A DNA stretch of 64,000 nt from COMBO-56-21 sp041559015 (GTDB lineage Archaea; Thermoplasmatota; Thermoplasmata; UBA10834). The DNA is taken from NCBI GenBank assembly GCA_041559015.1, contig JBFFED010000004.1, positions 1 through 64,000 of the forward strand. The letters are read 5' to 3'. The notes beneath the pieces are model-generated. The model had not been told where the DNA came from. It worked only from the letters and a program-made list of their open reading frames with translations, and made no database searches. Positions 25,672 to 33,752 of the stretch are shown in pieces (position 1 is the first letter of the stretch; every line of letters starts with the position of its first letter). The translations under genes and the position numbers were made by a program.

Positions 25672-26619
25672 TCACTCCCACTCTATGGTCGCCGGGGGCT
25701 TGTGTGTGATGTCGTAGACGACCCTGTTAACCTTGTCCTTCATCCTGTTCGTTATGCGGATGGATATCTGTTCAAGGACCTCGTGCGGGATCTTGGAGTA
25801 CACCGCGGTCATGGCGTCGACTGAGTCGACGGCCCTGACGGCTATCGTGTAACCGTACGCGCGTATGTCCCCGTGCACGCCCACGCTCTTGACAGGCAGA
25901 AGGACCGCGAAGTACTGCCACGGGAGTTTCATCTTCCCCTCGGCCGAGGCCTTCTCGATCTCCTCCTCGACGATGGCACACGCCTCCCGGACGATTGCGA
26001 CAGACTCCCTGGTCGGTTCGCCCATGACCCTTATGGCCAGGGCCGGCCCCGGGAAGGGCTGCTTCTCGGCCACCTCTATCTTCAGGGCCCTGGCGACCTT
26101 GCGCACCTCATCTTTGTAGAGATCCCTGAGCGGCTCGACCAGCTTCAGGTTGAGGTCCTTCGGCAGCCCGCCGACGTTGTGATGGCTCTTGATGGTGTCC
26201 CTCATGCCCCCGCCACTCTCGATCCAGTCAGGGGCTATGGTGCCCTGGACGAGGTATTCCGCCCCGGACTTCTTCGCCTCCCGCTCGAACACGCGTATGA
26301 ACTTCTCGCCAATGATCTTCCTCTTGGTCTCAGGCTCGGTGACGCCCTTCAGGGCGTCGAAGTACTCATCGCTGGCATCAACGATCATATGGTTGACCCC
26401 CAGGCGTCTGAGCATCTTGTCCACGCTCTCGTTCTCGCCCTTCCTCATGAAGCCCGTGTCGACATAGACCGCGAACAGCCTGTCGCCTATGGCCCTGCTG
26501 ACGAGGGCCGCACAGACCGTGCTATCGACTCCTCCGGAGGCGGCTATGATTGCCTTGCCCTTGACCTCTTCCTGCAGCTTCTTGACCTGTTGGTCGATGA
26601 ATCTCTGGGGGTCGGACAT
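25672..26619 (-). CDS. guaAb: GMP synthase ATP-pyrophosphatase subunit B
   Basis: The 315-residue protein has the PP-loop SGGVDSTVCAALV and the C-terminal GMP-synthase domain ending in YDITHKPPATIEWE, the conserved XMP-binding tail. It activates XMP with ATP and receives ammonia from GuaAa. The gene begins exactly where purE ends, so both are on one transcript, while guaAa has its own promoter 180 nt downstream. Confidence 0.96.
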   Translation of the reverse strand: MSDPQRFIDQQVKKLQEEVKGKAIIAASGGVDSTVCAALVSRAIGDRLFAVYVDTGFMRKGENESVDKMLRRLGVNHMIVDASDEYFDALKGVTEPETKRKIIGEKFIRVFEREAKKSGAEYLVQGTIAPDWIESGGGMRDTIKSHHNVGGLPKDLNLKLVEPLRDLYKDEVRKVARALKIEVAEKQPFPGPALAIRVMGEPTRESVAIVREACAIVEEEIEKASAEGKMKLPWQYFAVLLPVKSVGVHGDIRAYGYTIAVRAVDSVDAMTAVYSKIPHEVLEQISIRITNRMKDKVNRVVYDITHKPPATIEWE

Positions 26620-27084
26620 CTAAACCTCAACTTCCTTGGAGTCGCGCATGACAGAGTCCTTGAGCCTCTGCCTGTGGTCCTCAAGCGCCCTCCTGACCTT
26701 CTCGTCCTTGAGGGCGATGATCTCAGCTGCGAGAAGGGCGGCGTTGTCCCCCCTGTCGAGTCCAACGCCTGCGACAGGTATTCCCGGGGGCATCTGTACG
26801 ACGGAGAGTATGGAATCCAGGTTGACCGCGCCGCTGACGGGCACGCCTATGACCGGCTTGGTCGTGCGCGCAGCGATAACTCCCGGGAGCGCAGCCGAAA
26901 GGCCCGCGATGGCGATGAACACCTCGGCGTCCGCCTCCGCCACGAGCCTGTCCACCAGCTCGGGCGTCCTGTGCGCGCTCGCGACGGTCAGCTTGTACTT
27001 CACGCCGAGCTCCTTAAGGACGGAGACGGCCTTCTCCGCCACCTTCATGTCGCTCTTGCTGCCTAGAACTATCTGGACGCTCAT
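26620..27084 (-). CDS. purE: 5-(carboxyamino)imidazole ribonucleotide mutase
   Basis: A 154-residue single-domain PurE. It has the nucleotide-binding opening IVLGSKSDMKVAEKAV, the SAHRTPE motif with the active His, and IAIAGLSAALPGVIAA. It converts N5-CAIR (or AIR plus CO2) to CAIR in purine synthesis. The stop codon abuts the guaAb ATG, so a purine operon purE-guaAb is clear. Confidence 0.95.
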   Translation of the reverse strand: MSVQIVLGSKSDMKVAEKAVSVLKELGVKYKLTVASAHRTPELVDRLVAEADAEVFIAIAGLSAALPGVIAARTTKPVIGVPVSGAVNLDSILSVVQMPPGIPVAGVGLDRGDNAALLAAEIIALKDEKVRRALEDHRQRLKDSVMRDSKEVEV

Positions 27085-27130
27085 CAGAAAAGGTAGAAGG
27101 ATAGTCTGTAGAAATACGTTTGCTACGTCT

Positions 27131-27430
27131 TCACGACTTCATTATCGCGACGAGGAATACCCCTATCGCCGCAAGGGCTCCCAGAACGCCGGCGAGGATG
27201 TACAGGAACGCATTCCAGACGACCTCGCTCAGGTTGACGTCTATGGCCGCGACCGAGTCCAGGCCCATGACCACCCAAAGCACACCGATGACCACGCCTA
27301 TCACGAGCAGGGCGACTCCGATCATCCTGCTCTTGCCGCTGCCGAAGTACGCAGTGAATATGCCCGCCAACAGCATGAACAGCGCGAACACTAGTATCAG
27401 CACTGTCAAGAACTCCCACAGACCCATCAT
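27131..27430 (-). CDS. Small membrane protein of unknown function
   Basis: The 99-residue protein has three hydrophobic segments (residues 5-30, 36-58 and 70-95) and few charges. Start ATG 27430 has GGTGAT five bases upstream. It lies between the AsnC-like gene and purE on the same strand, with a gap of 26 nt and 46 nt respectively, so it may be part of one transcript. No family is recognised. Confidence 0.65.
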   Translation of the reverse strand: MMGLWEFLTVLILVFALFMLLAGIFTAYFGSGKSRMIGVALLVIGVVIGVLWVVMGLDSVAAIDVNLSEVVWNAFLYILAGVLGALAAIGVFLVAIMKS

Positions 27431-27456
27431 TCAAATCACCGTTCAGTACCGATGGT

Positions 27457-27690
27457 CTAGAACTTGATCCCTGTCAGGGTTTTCGTGTCAATCACACCGG
27501 GTATAGAGCGTACCTTGTCCACTACGACCTGTCCCAGGAGGTTGAAGTCCTCGGCCTCGATCTTCGCGATCAGGTCGTACTCTCCGAAGAGGGGGTGCAA
27601 TTCGACGACTTCCTTCACCTTGAGGAGCTCGTTGTAGACTTCGTGCTCTTTTGCTGGCGCGGTGCTTATGAGTATGAAACCCACGGCCAT
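27457..27690 (-). CDS. Stand-alone AsnC/Lrp ligand-binding (RAM) domain
   Basis: This 77-residue protein is only the RAM effector domain: GFILISTAPAKEHEVYNEL, FGEYDLIAKIEAEDF, and the final strand TKTLTGIKF. There is no HTH. Such single domains form dimers or octamers that may bind amino acids and modulate full-length Lrp proteins. It sits upstream of the small membrane-protein gene. Confidence 0.88.
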   Translation of the reverse strand: MAVGFILISTAPAKEHEVYNELLKVKEVVELHPLFGEYDLIAKIEAEDFNLLGQVVVDKVRSIPGVIDTKTLTGIKF

Positions 27691-27742
27691 CTGGTCCTCA
27701 CCGATTCGGTATAATGGGGTGTCCTGTCATAAACCTTTCTAC

Positions 27743-28495
27743 CTACGCAATCGAATGCCAGAGTACTGGCATGACTTCGCCCGCGCGCCCAATTATCGAC
27801 ATGTCCGCGTAGGTCGAGACCTCGGTCGGTTCCGTGTTGACCTCGATGACCATCCCGCCTGAATTCTTGGTGATGACCGGGAGAGCGGCCGCGGGGTACA
27901 CGACCGCTGATGTGCCGACAACGAACATCAACTCGCTCGTCCGAGCGACCTCTGAGGCTTCATCAACCGCGGCCCCGGGGAGCTGCTCGCCGAACCAAAC
28001 TACATCCGGTCTCATCGGTGCGCCGCATTGGCAGAGCGGAGGTATCTCCTTCACCGGCTCGTTCAGGGTGACTACTGTCCCGTCCCGCTCGCACCTCAGC
28101 CTCCACATGTTCCCGTGCAGCTCGATTATCCTCTTGCTGCCTGCACGCACATGGAAGCTGTCGATGTTCTGGGTGAGCACTGCGAAGGACTCGTAATGCC
28201 GCTCCATATCCGCGATGATCTCGTGAGCTCGGTTGGGTCTGGCTTTCGCAACCTCGACCTGCCTCAGCTGGTACCATTCCCACACAAGCCCCGGGTCCTT
28301 GAGGAACCCTTCCCTGGTGGCGAGCACGCGCCAGTCGTATTTCGACCAGACGCCGTCCGCACCCCTGAATGTCGGGACTCCGCTCTCGGCGGATACGCCT
28401 GCCCCGGTCAGCACGGATGCACTCCTCACAGCCCGGATGCGCTCCCTTACGGCGCCCGGAATCTTCAGATGGCCATCCTCGAGAACGATGTGCAT
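27743..28495 (-). CDS. cobB: Sir2-family NAD-dependent protein deacylase
   Basis: The 250-residue sirtuin has the NAD motif VLTGAGVSAESGVPTFRG, TQNIDSFHVRAG, the catalytic His in ELHGNMW, and PDVVWFGEQLPG. Zinc ligands are reduced to one Cys in RCERD and two in LCQCG, a pattern near that of E. coli CobB. It removes acyl groups from lysines, for example on Alba or acetyl-CoA synthetases. ATG 28495 overlaps the end of the PfkB gene, so the two are one operon. Confidence 0.9.
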   Translation of the reverse strand: MHIVLEDGHLKIPGAVRERIRAVRSASVLTGAGVSAESGVPTFRGADGVWSKYDWRVLATREGFLKDPGLVWEWYQLRQVEVAKARPNRAHEIIADMERHYESFAVLTQNIDSFHVRAGSKRIIELHGNMWRLRCERDGTVVTLNEPVKEIPPLCQCGAPMRPDVVWFGEQLPGAAVDEASEVARTSELMFVVGTSAVVYPAAALPVITKNSGGMVIEVNTEPTEVSTYADMSIIGRAGEVMPVLWHSIA

Positions 28496-28497
28496 CC

Positions 28498-29421
28498 TCA
28501 GACGCACTTCCTGCGGGCAGCCCTCCGCTGGACCATGTCCCAGGTGGGGAGCGTGCTCTGGGACCCCTCGCTCTCCACGACAAACGAAGCGGTCGAGGCC
28601 CCCACCCAGGCGCACTCCTCGATGGGCAGCGAGCGACTCAGCCCAGCGTAGAATCCAGCCCTGAACCCATCCCCGGCGCCCGTCGTGTCCACGACCTTGT
28701 CCGGTTGTATGGTTCCCACGAGTATGTCGTCGTCCTCCGTTATGATCCTGCTGCCCTCTCCCCCCCTGGTGTTAACGACCATCTTCACATATGAGAGCAG
28801 CTCCTGGTCCTCTGCGAGGTTGAGATAGCTCTTTGCCCGTTCGAGTTCTGATGTGTTGGCGAAGAATATGTCCGTGTTCTCCAGCACGGCCTTCAGGCTC
28901 TCAGGGGTGTACACATAGTGTAGCTCCTGTGCTGGATCGAATGCGACCGTCTTCTTCCTTCTGCGGGCGCGCTTGGCGACCTTTAGCATGTACGAGGGCC
29001 TGCCGGTGCCTATGTGGACGAACTTCGAGCTGTCGGTGGTGTGCGTCCTGATCGGCAGCCTCTCCTGCTCGAGGACGGCTCCCTGGTCCACGAAACCTAT
29101 CTGGTTGTGGTTCGAGTCAGACACGAGTATGATGAACGGCGTACGCTTGCCCCTGAGTCGGACGACATCCGCCGTGTCCACACCACTCTCTCTGAGGGAC
29201 TCCATGAATGCCTTCGGGAAGTCGTCTCCGACATGGCATGCGAGAGCCGTCCTCACGTCGAGGGTCGCCGCGATTCGCGCTAGGTTCGCCCCCGTCCCAC
29301 CGAAGTGCTGCTTCCGTTCCTTCAGCTCGACGCAGGTGTTCGGTTTCGGGAACTCATCCGAGTTGTATATCAGGTCAAGAGCGGCGTGACCGTAGACCCC
29401 CAAGAAGTTGCTGTTGCGCAA
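28498..29421 (-). CDS. PfkB/ribokinase-family kinase
   Basis: The 307-residue protein has the PfkB signatures: FGGTGANLARIAATLDV near the start and VDTTGAGDGFRAGFYAG, with the catalytic Asp, near the end. Archaeal relatives phosphorylate nucleosides, ribose or sugar phosphates; the substrate is not clear. The start is TTG 29421, preceded by GGGGGCAGT. An inverted repeat lies 14-29 nt upstream of it. It is co-transcribed with the sirtuin gene. Confidence 0.87.
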   Translation of the reverse strand: MRNSNFLGVYGHAALDLIYNSDEFPKPNTCVELKERKQHFGGTGANLARIAATLDVRTALACHVGDDFPKAFMESLRESGVDTADVVRLRGKRTPFIILVSDSNHNQIGFVDQGAVLEQERLPIRTHTTDSSKFVHIGTGRPSYMLKVAKRARRRKKTVAFDPAQELHYVYTPESLKAVLENTDIFFANTSELERAKSYLNLAEDQELLSYVKMVVNTRGGEGSRIITEDDDILVGTIQPDKVVDTTGAGDGFRAGFYAGLSRSLPIEECAWVGASTASFVVESEGSQSTLPTWDMVQRRAARRKCV

Positions 29422-29434
29422 ACTGCCCCCTCAA

Positions 29435-29450
29435 ATACGGCGTCCCGTAT
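29435..29450. repeat. 6-bp inverted repeat before the PfkB gene
   Basis: ATACGG (29435-29440) and CCGTAT (29445-29450) are separated by 4 nt. On the minus strand it lies just 5' of the ribosome site. It may act as an operator or a leader hairpin. Confidence 0.5.
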
Positions 29451-29583
29451 CAGCTGGCTCGTTATTGAAAATTGGGGCACTCGGCCATTGGCGGCCCCGC
29501 GGCTCATTGTACTTAAATCTCACTCAGAGCCAGACTGGGGCGGGGGCGTCCTTACCGTGTCACCGAATGTCATTGTGCGCGGC

Positions 29584-30828
29584 TCAGGTGCCCTCTCTCC
29601 AACTCCGGACATAGTCCTGCTGCCCCTTCGAGAGCTTGTCGATACTCACGCCCATCGTCTCGAGCTTAATCCTCGCGACCATGTCGTCGAGGTGGTCAGG
29701 GACATCGTAAACGTTCGGCTCGAGGGTCTGCGCGCTGAAGTCAAGGTACTCAAGGCACAGGACCTGGATCGCGAAGCTCATGTCCATGATCTCCACCGGG
29801 TGCCCCTGGCCGGCAGCGAGGTTGACCAGTCTCCCTTCCGCCAGGAGGTAGACCTTCTGTCCGCTCCTGAGCTGGTACTCCTCCACCGATTCCCTGACCT
29901 TCCTGTGCCTCCTGGACAGCTTCTCCAGGGCGGCCTTGGATATCTCGTTGTCGAAGTGCCCCGAGTTGGCGAGCACGCAGCCGTCCTTCATGGCCTTGAT
30001 GTCCTCTGCGGTAACGACGTCCTTGCATCCTGTGGCCGAGACGATGAAGTCCGCCTCCCGGGCCGCCTGTCGCATAGGCATGACCGCGAAGCCGTCCAGC
30101 TTCGCCTCGATCGCCCTAATCGGGTCTACCTCGCAGACGATCACGTCCGCCCCCATGCCCTTTGCACGCATCGCGATGCCCCGTCCACACCAGCCGTATC
30201 CGGCGACCACGAAGCTCTTCCCCGCAATCACGAGGTTGGTCGACGCCATTATCCCATCCATGGTGGACTGGCCGGTGCCGTACCGGTTGTCGAACAGGTA
30301 TTTCATGTATGCGTCGTTGACCGACATCACGGGGAACTTGAGCGCGCCCTCCTGGGCCATCGCTCGAAGACGCATCACGCCGGTGGTCGTCTCCTCGTTC
30401 GCGCCCTTGACCTTGCTGAGTAGGTCCTTGCGCTTCGTGTGTAGCAGGAATATCAGGTCGGCTCCGTCATCTATCACGTAGTCGGGCCGTATGTCCAAGA
30501 CCTTGTTCAGGGATTGGTAGTACTGCCTGTTCGTCTGGTCCTTCTTGGCGTATGTCTCGAGGTCGTACTCCTTGTTCAGGGCGAGAGCGACGGAATCGTC
30601 GGTCGAGAGCGGGTTGCAGCTCGTGAGCCTTACCTCGGCGCCCGCCTCCTGGATCGCGAGCGCGAGCACGGCCGTCTTCGCCTCCGTGTGCAACGCCATG
30701 CCGACTTTGAGACCTTCGAATGTGCGCTCTTTGACCATCCTCTCACGGATTTTCCCGAGGACCTTCATATGGGTCCGCGCCCACTCGATTCTATTAACGC
30801 CCTTGCGAAGAAGCTCGTCTTTAGCCAT
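29584..30828 (-). CDS. ahcY: S-adenosylhomocysteine hydrolase
   Basis: The 414-residue enzyme shows ALHTEAKTAVLALAI, the CNPLSTDDSVA active-site loop, the NAD motif VVAGYGWCGRGIAMRAKGMG, and NSGHFDNEI. It splits SAH into adenosine and homocysteine (or inosine-type analogues in some methanogens) to drive SAM methylation. The length is normal for archaea, which lack the eukaryotic inserts. A TATA-like TTATTAGG on this strand lies about 30 nt before the ATG. Confidence 0.96.
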   Translation of the reverse strand: MAKDELLRKGVNRIEWARTHMKVLGKIRERMVKERTFEGLKVGMALHTEAKTAVLALAIQEAGAEVRLTSCNPLSTDDSVALALNKEYDLETYAKKDQTNRQYYQSLNKVLDIRPDYVIDDGADLIFLLHTKRKDLLSKVKGANEETTTGVMRLRAMAQEGALKFPVMSVNDAYMKYLFDNRYGTGQSTMDGIMASTNLVIAGKSFVVAGYGWCGRGIAMRAKGMGADVIVCEVDPIRAIEAKLDGFAVMPMRQAAREADFIVSATGCKDVVTAEDIKAMKDGCVLANSGHFDNEISKAALEKLSRRHRKVRESVEEYQLRSGQKVYLLAEGRLVNLAAGQGHPVEIMDMSFAIQVLCLEYLDFSAQTLEPNVYDVPDHLDDMVARIKLETMGVSIDKLSKGQQDYVRSWREGT

Positions 30829-30956
30829 GCTACCACTGATGCATCTGATGCTTCCCTAATAACTGTTGTTGCGGGACAGCGAGCCGGATTGGAATTACGT
30901 TCGAACGCCCATGGTCCTGACGACGGCGGCGATTCCGCTGCGTCCTGGGCGGGCCG

Positions 30957-31703
30957 TTACTCGGACGCCCTGAGGTTGGAGCCCATGCCCGCCATGACGG
31001 CCCTGAGGTTCTCGTCCCTGTCGTACTTCGACAGGGCGAGCGAGGCCGCCCGCCTGTCCTCGGACAGGTCCTCGACGTTCTTGACCAGCTCCGGTATTGC
31101 CCGTGTGACCTCGTCCACAATCGTGACGGTCGCGCTCCGAGAGGTGCGTGAGAGAGGGTTAAGGTCAATCGCGACGGTTCTCTTTCCCATACTGGCGAGT
31201 ACCTCTGCCCTGTCCCCGTCCTCGAGCGGTATCAGCACTACATCCGCCGAATAGATGCCGTCCTTCGAACACAAGCCCCTTGCGTGCTCGACCCCGGGAA
31301 TGGCCGCGTCCGGCAGGAAGCCGAGAACCCCTCTGGCGCCATTGCGCTCCATGAGCGCCTGTATCTTCGAGACCCTGTCATCCGATCTGTGGAAGAGACT
31401 CACCTCGAGTCGGGCCTTCGCGGTCTCGGCTAGAAGCACGACCTCCTTTGCGCACAGCGCTGCAACGTTGCCGTTCACGGAGATCACTGGCCGCTTCGCT
31501 TCGATGAGGAGCGCTGCGGCGGCCCTGCTCGCTGCCCTGGCCTCCTTGGTAGTCCGCTCCCCGAGGAGATAGTCGAACATCTCTCCCCTGCCGTGCGCGA
31601 TGAGCCCTTGGGGGGCCACGATCCCGCTCCGGAATCCCTCGACCAGCCGTTCCCTTAGGACCAGGGAAGCATATCGAGGGTGTGACATCGGTATCTCAGT
31701 CAT
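30957..31703 (-). CDS. 4-phosphopantoate--beta-alanine ligase (phosphopantothenate synthetase)
   Basis: The 248-residue protein matches the archaeal PPS family (former DUF137): SHPRYASLVLRERLVEGF, GRGEMFDYLLGE, VISVNGNVAAL and IDLNPLSRTSRSATVTIVDE. With ATP it joins 4-phosphopantoate to beta-alanine, the archaeal route to CoA. A TATA-like GTATATAAG on the minus strand (31772-31780) precedes it by about 70 nt. An upstream GTGAT may serve as the ribosome site. Confidence 0.93.
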   Translation of the reverse strand: MTEIPMSHPRYASLVLRERLVEGFRSGIVAPQGLIAHGRGEMFDYLLGERTTKEARAASRAAAALLIEAKRPVISVNGNVAALCAKEVVLLAETAKARLEVSLFHRSDDRVSKIQALMERNGARGVLGFLPDAAIPGVEHARGLCSKDGIYSADVVLIPLEDGDRAEVLASMGKRTVAIDLNPLSRTSRSATVTIVDEVTRAIPELVKNVEDLSEDRRAASLALSKYDRDENLRAVMAGMGSNLRASE

Positions 31704-31792
31704 GACATCACTTCTTGCGCATGCGCGTTATAGAGCGGAGACGGCCTCCGACCCCGGAGGGGGGCTCAAACCTTATATACCTTGAGAAAAAC

Positions 31793-31840
31793 ATTATATA
31801 TAAGATTGGCCATAGGGCGCACAGCGTAAACTATAAATAG
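31793..31840 (+). promoter_or_regulatory. Twin TATA boxes before gar1-TFB
   Basis: ATTATATATAAG (31793-31804) would start transcription near 31825, giving a 30-nt leader with a GGTGAG site for gar1. ACTATAAATAG (31830-31840) is a second good box but lies too close to the gar1 GTG for a normal start, so it may serve a shorter transcript or compete. Confidence 0.5.
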
Positions 31841-31855
31841 GATTCGGTGAGCCCG

Positions 31856-32116
31856 GTGCGTCTTCTAGGTGTCGTGCAGGACATATCGCACGACGGGAAA
31901 CTCATCATCAAGGCGAGGTTCGCACCGAGGACGAGGGAGCTCGTTAGGGACAACCTGAAGGCGGAGGTCGGAAGGGTCGTGAAGGTTTTCGGGCCTGTCC
32001 GGTCGCCATACGTGGCTATCGAACCCAAGAAGGAATTGAAGACCCTTGCTGTGCTCGGCAAGGAGGTCTACGTGCAACAGGAGAGGGAGAATGGCAAAGG
32101 TAAGAGAGGAAACTGA
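31856..32116 (+). CDS. gar1: Gar1-like H/ACA RNP protein
   Basis: The 86-residue protein has the Gar1/Naf1 beta-barrel: VRLLGVVQDISHDGKLIIKA, then GRVVKVFGPVRSPYVAIEP, and a Lys/Gly-rich tail (ENGKGKRGN). It binds Cbf5 in the pseudouridine guide RNP. The GTG start has GGTGAG four bases upstream. Its end overlaps the TFB gene by 26 nt, a common archaeal pairing. Confidence 0.92.
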   Translation: MRLLGVVQDISHDGKLIIKARFAPRTRELVRDNLKAEVGRVVKVFGPVRSPYVAIEPKKELKTLAVLGKEVYVQQERENGKGKRGN

Positions 32117-33023
32117 GCAGGTCGAAAGATGCCCTGAGTGCAACAGCTCGCACCTGGTGAGAGACTACGAACGCGGAGAACTGGTGTGCGAGGACTGCGG
32201 GATAGTCCTTGACGACCAGCTCATCGACCAGGGCCCCGAGTGGAGGGCTTTCGACGTAGAGCAGGGGGAGAAGAGGGCAAGGACTGGCGCGCCCATGACG
32301 TATACCATACACGACAAGGGGCTGTCGACCGAGATCTCCTGGAAGAACAAGGACTCTTACGGCAAGAGCATCCCGACCAGGAACAGGGCGCAGCTCTACA
32401 GGCTCAGAAAGTGGCAGCGCAGGATCAGGGTCAGCAACGCGACCGAGAGGAACCTCGCGTTCGCGCTCAGCGAGCTCGACCGGATGGCGTCGTCCATGGG
32501 CCTCCCGAGGAACGTCAGGGAAACCGCCGCGATGACCTACAGGAAGGCCGTGAACAAGAACCTGATCAGGGGCAGGAGCATAGAGGGCGTGGTCGCAGCA
32601 TCGCTCTACGCCGCCTGCAGGCAGTGCAACGTCCCGAGGACGTTGGACGAGGTCGCGAACTCCTCGAGGGTAGGCAGGAAGGAGATCGGGAGGACATACA
32701 GGTTCATGACCCGCGAGCTCAAGCTCAAGCTGATGCCCACGAAGCCGCAGGACTACGTCTCCAGGTTCTGCTCCGAGCTGAAGCTGTCGGGGGAGGTGCA
32801 GGCGAAGGCCGCGGAGATCCTGAAGGACGCCGCGAAGAAGGAACTGACCTCCGGCAGAGGACCGACTGGCGTCGCGGCCGCTGCGATATACATCTCTTCC
32901 ATCCTGTGCAACGAGCGCAGGACGCAGAGAGAGGTCGCGGACATCGCGGGAGTGACAGAGGTCACCATCAGGAACCGCTACAAGGAGCTCACGGAGAAGC
33001 TGGGCATCGAGGTCCAGCTCTGA
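32091..33023 (+). CDS. tfb: Transcription initiation factor TFB
   Basis: The 310-residue protein has an N-terminal zinc ribbon (C14, C17, C33, C36), a B-finger region (GPEWRAFDVEQGEKRARTG) and two cyclin folds, the second ending in VAAAAIYISSIL, then a recognition helix VTEVTIRNRYKEL. It bridges TBP, the BRE element and RNA polymerase. Start ATG 32091 follows GAGGGAG inside the gar1 gene; the frame upstream of it overlaps gar1 coding sequence. Length is normal. Confidence 0.97.
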   Translation: MAKVREETEQVERCPECNSSHLVRDYERGELVCEDCGIVLDDQLIDQGPEWRAFDVEQGEKRARTGAPMTYTIHDKGLSTEISWKNKDSYGKSIPTRNRAQLYRLRKWQRRIRVSNATERNLAFALSELDRMASSMGLPRNVRETAAMTYRKAVNKNLIRGRSIEGVVAASLYAACRQCNVPRTLDEVANSSRVGRKEIGRTYRFMTRELKLKLMPTKPQDYVSRFCSELKLSGEVQAKAAEILKDAAKKELTSGRGPTGVAAAAIYISSILCNERRTQREVADIAGVTEVTIRNRYKELTEKLGIEVQL

Positions 33024-33052
33024 GGGCTCCTCCATCAAACCCCTCTCAAACC

Positions 33053-33604
33053 CTAGTCCTTCGTTTTCATCCTGACGAACGTGTCAGGCCTCTGCTCCTC
33101 AGGGCCTGCTCTCTCGAGGCCGGCCACGACCTTGGCCTCGCCCGTGAGCACGCCGTGCATGCCACCCTGGGATCCAGCGGGACGAACGATTGGCCAGCCG
33201 GTCCTCTGAGGCCGGAGGTGTCTGGCTGCCTCCGAATGTATAGCGAAGAGAACCGCGAACCCGATTGCCATGCTGGGGCCGAATCCGAAGATTATCACCG
33301 CCCACAACCAGGCGTCCCAGTTCGTGGACCAAGGGGACACGCCAGGGATTGCGAGTACCCCGACGAGCAGCGGCAGGGCCAGCAGAGCGGCCAAGGCGAA
33401 CAACGGCTTCTCGACTATGCGGCCAGGGCCAGGATACCGCCACGCGAGCACCAGGATGCCCACGGCCCAAGCGGCGGGGACCAGCAGTAATATCAGGTCG
33501 CCCACAACCCCCCCGAACATGACAATGACCGGACCGACGGCAATCAGACTCGCCACGAACAGGCCGAATGGGACATCAATCCAATTGAAGTCTCGCAGTG
33601 CCAT
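33053..33604 (-). CDS. Membrane protein of unknown function
   Basis: The 183-residue protein has four to five hydrophobic segments (about residues 12-55, 65-87 and 98-122) and a polar C-terminal tail of 55 residues with HLRPQRTGWPIVRPAG. I recognise no family. It is convergent with TFB, with a 29-nt gap. Another frame runs through it on the plus strand, but the hydrophobic periodicity supports this one. Confidence 0.6.
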   Translation of the reverse strand: MALRDFNWIDVPFGLFVASLIAVGPVIVMFGGVVGDLILLLVPAAWAVGILVLAWRYPGPGRIVEKPLFALAALLALPLLVGVLAIPGVSPWSTNWDAWLWAVIIFGFGPSMAIGFAVLFAIHSEAARHLRPQRTGWPIVRPAGSQGGMHGVLTGEAKVVAGLERAGPEEQRPDTFVRMKTKD

Positions 33605-33752
33605 ATTCCTCTTCCTCCAGTCATATGATGCGCGCGAGAGTATTTACATTCTCGGTGGGAAGCCCTGTGGCCTCGGAGAAGCGCAGACGGGGCCGTGTAG
33701 AATGGACACTTTTTTATGCGACGCCCACCTTCCTGAGAAATGGGGAGAAGAC

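Noticed and set aside
27743..28495. Loss of the sirtuin zinc site
   Set aside because: Only three zinc Cys are seen, but E. coli CobB has a similar reduced pattern, so this is not clearly unusual.
32240..33490. Plus-strand open frame of about 416 codons
   Set aside because: It runs out of frame through TFB and the next gene. The translation is Glu/Arg/Gly-rich with no domain; the TFB frame is unmistakable.
33270..33752. N-terminal extension of GAPDH
   Set aside because: The frame stays open upstream, but GAPDH begins at its first strand with TTG 33753 and a fitting ribosome site. The upstream part is antisense to the membrane-protein gene.
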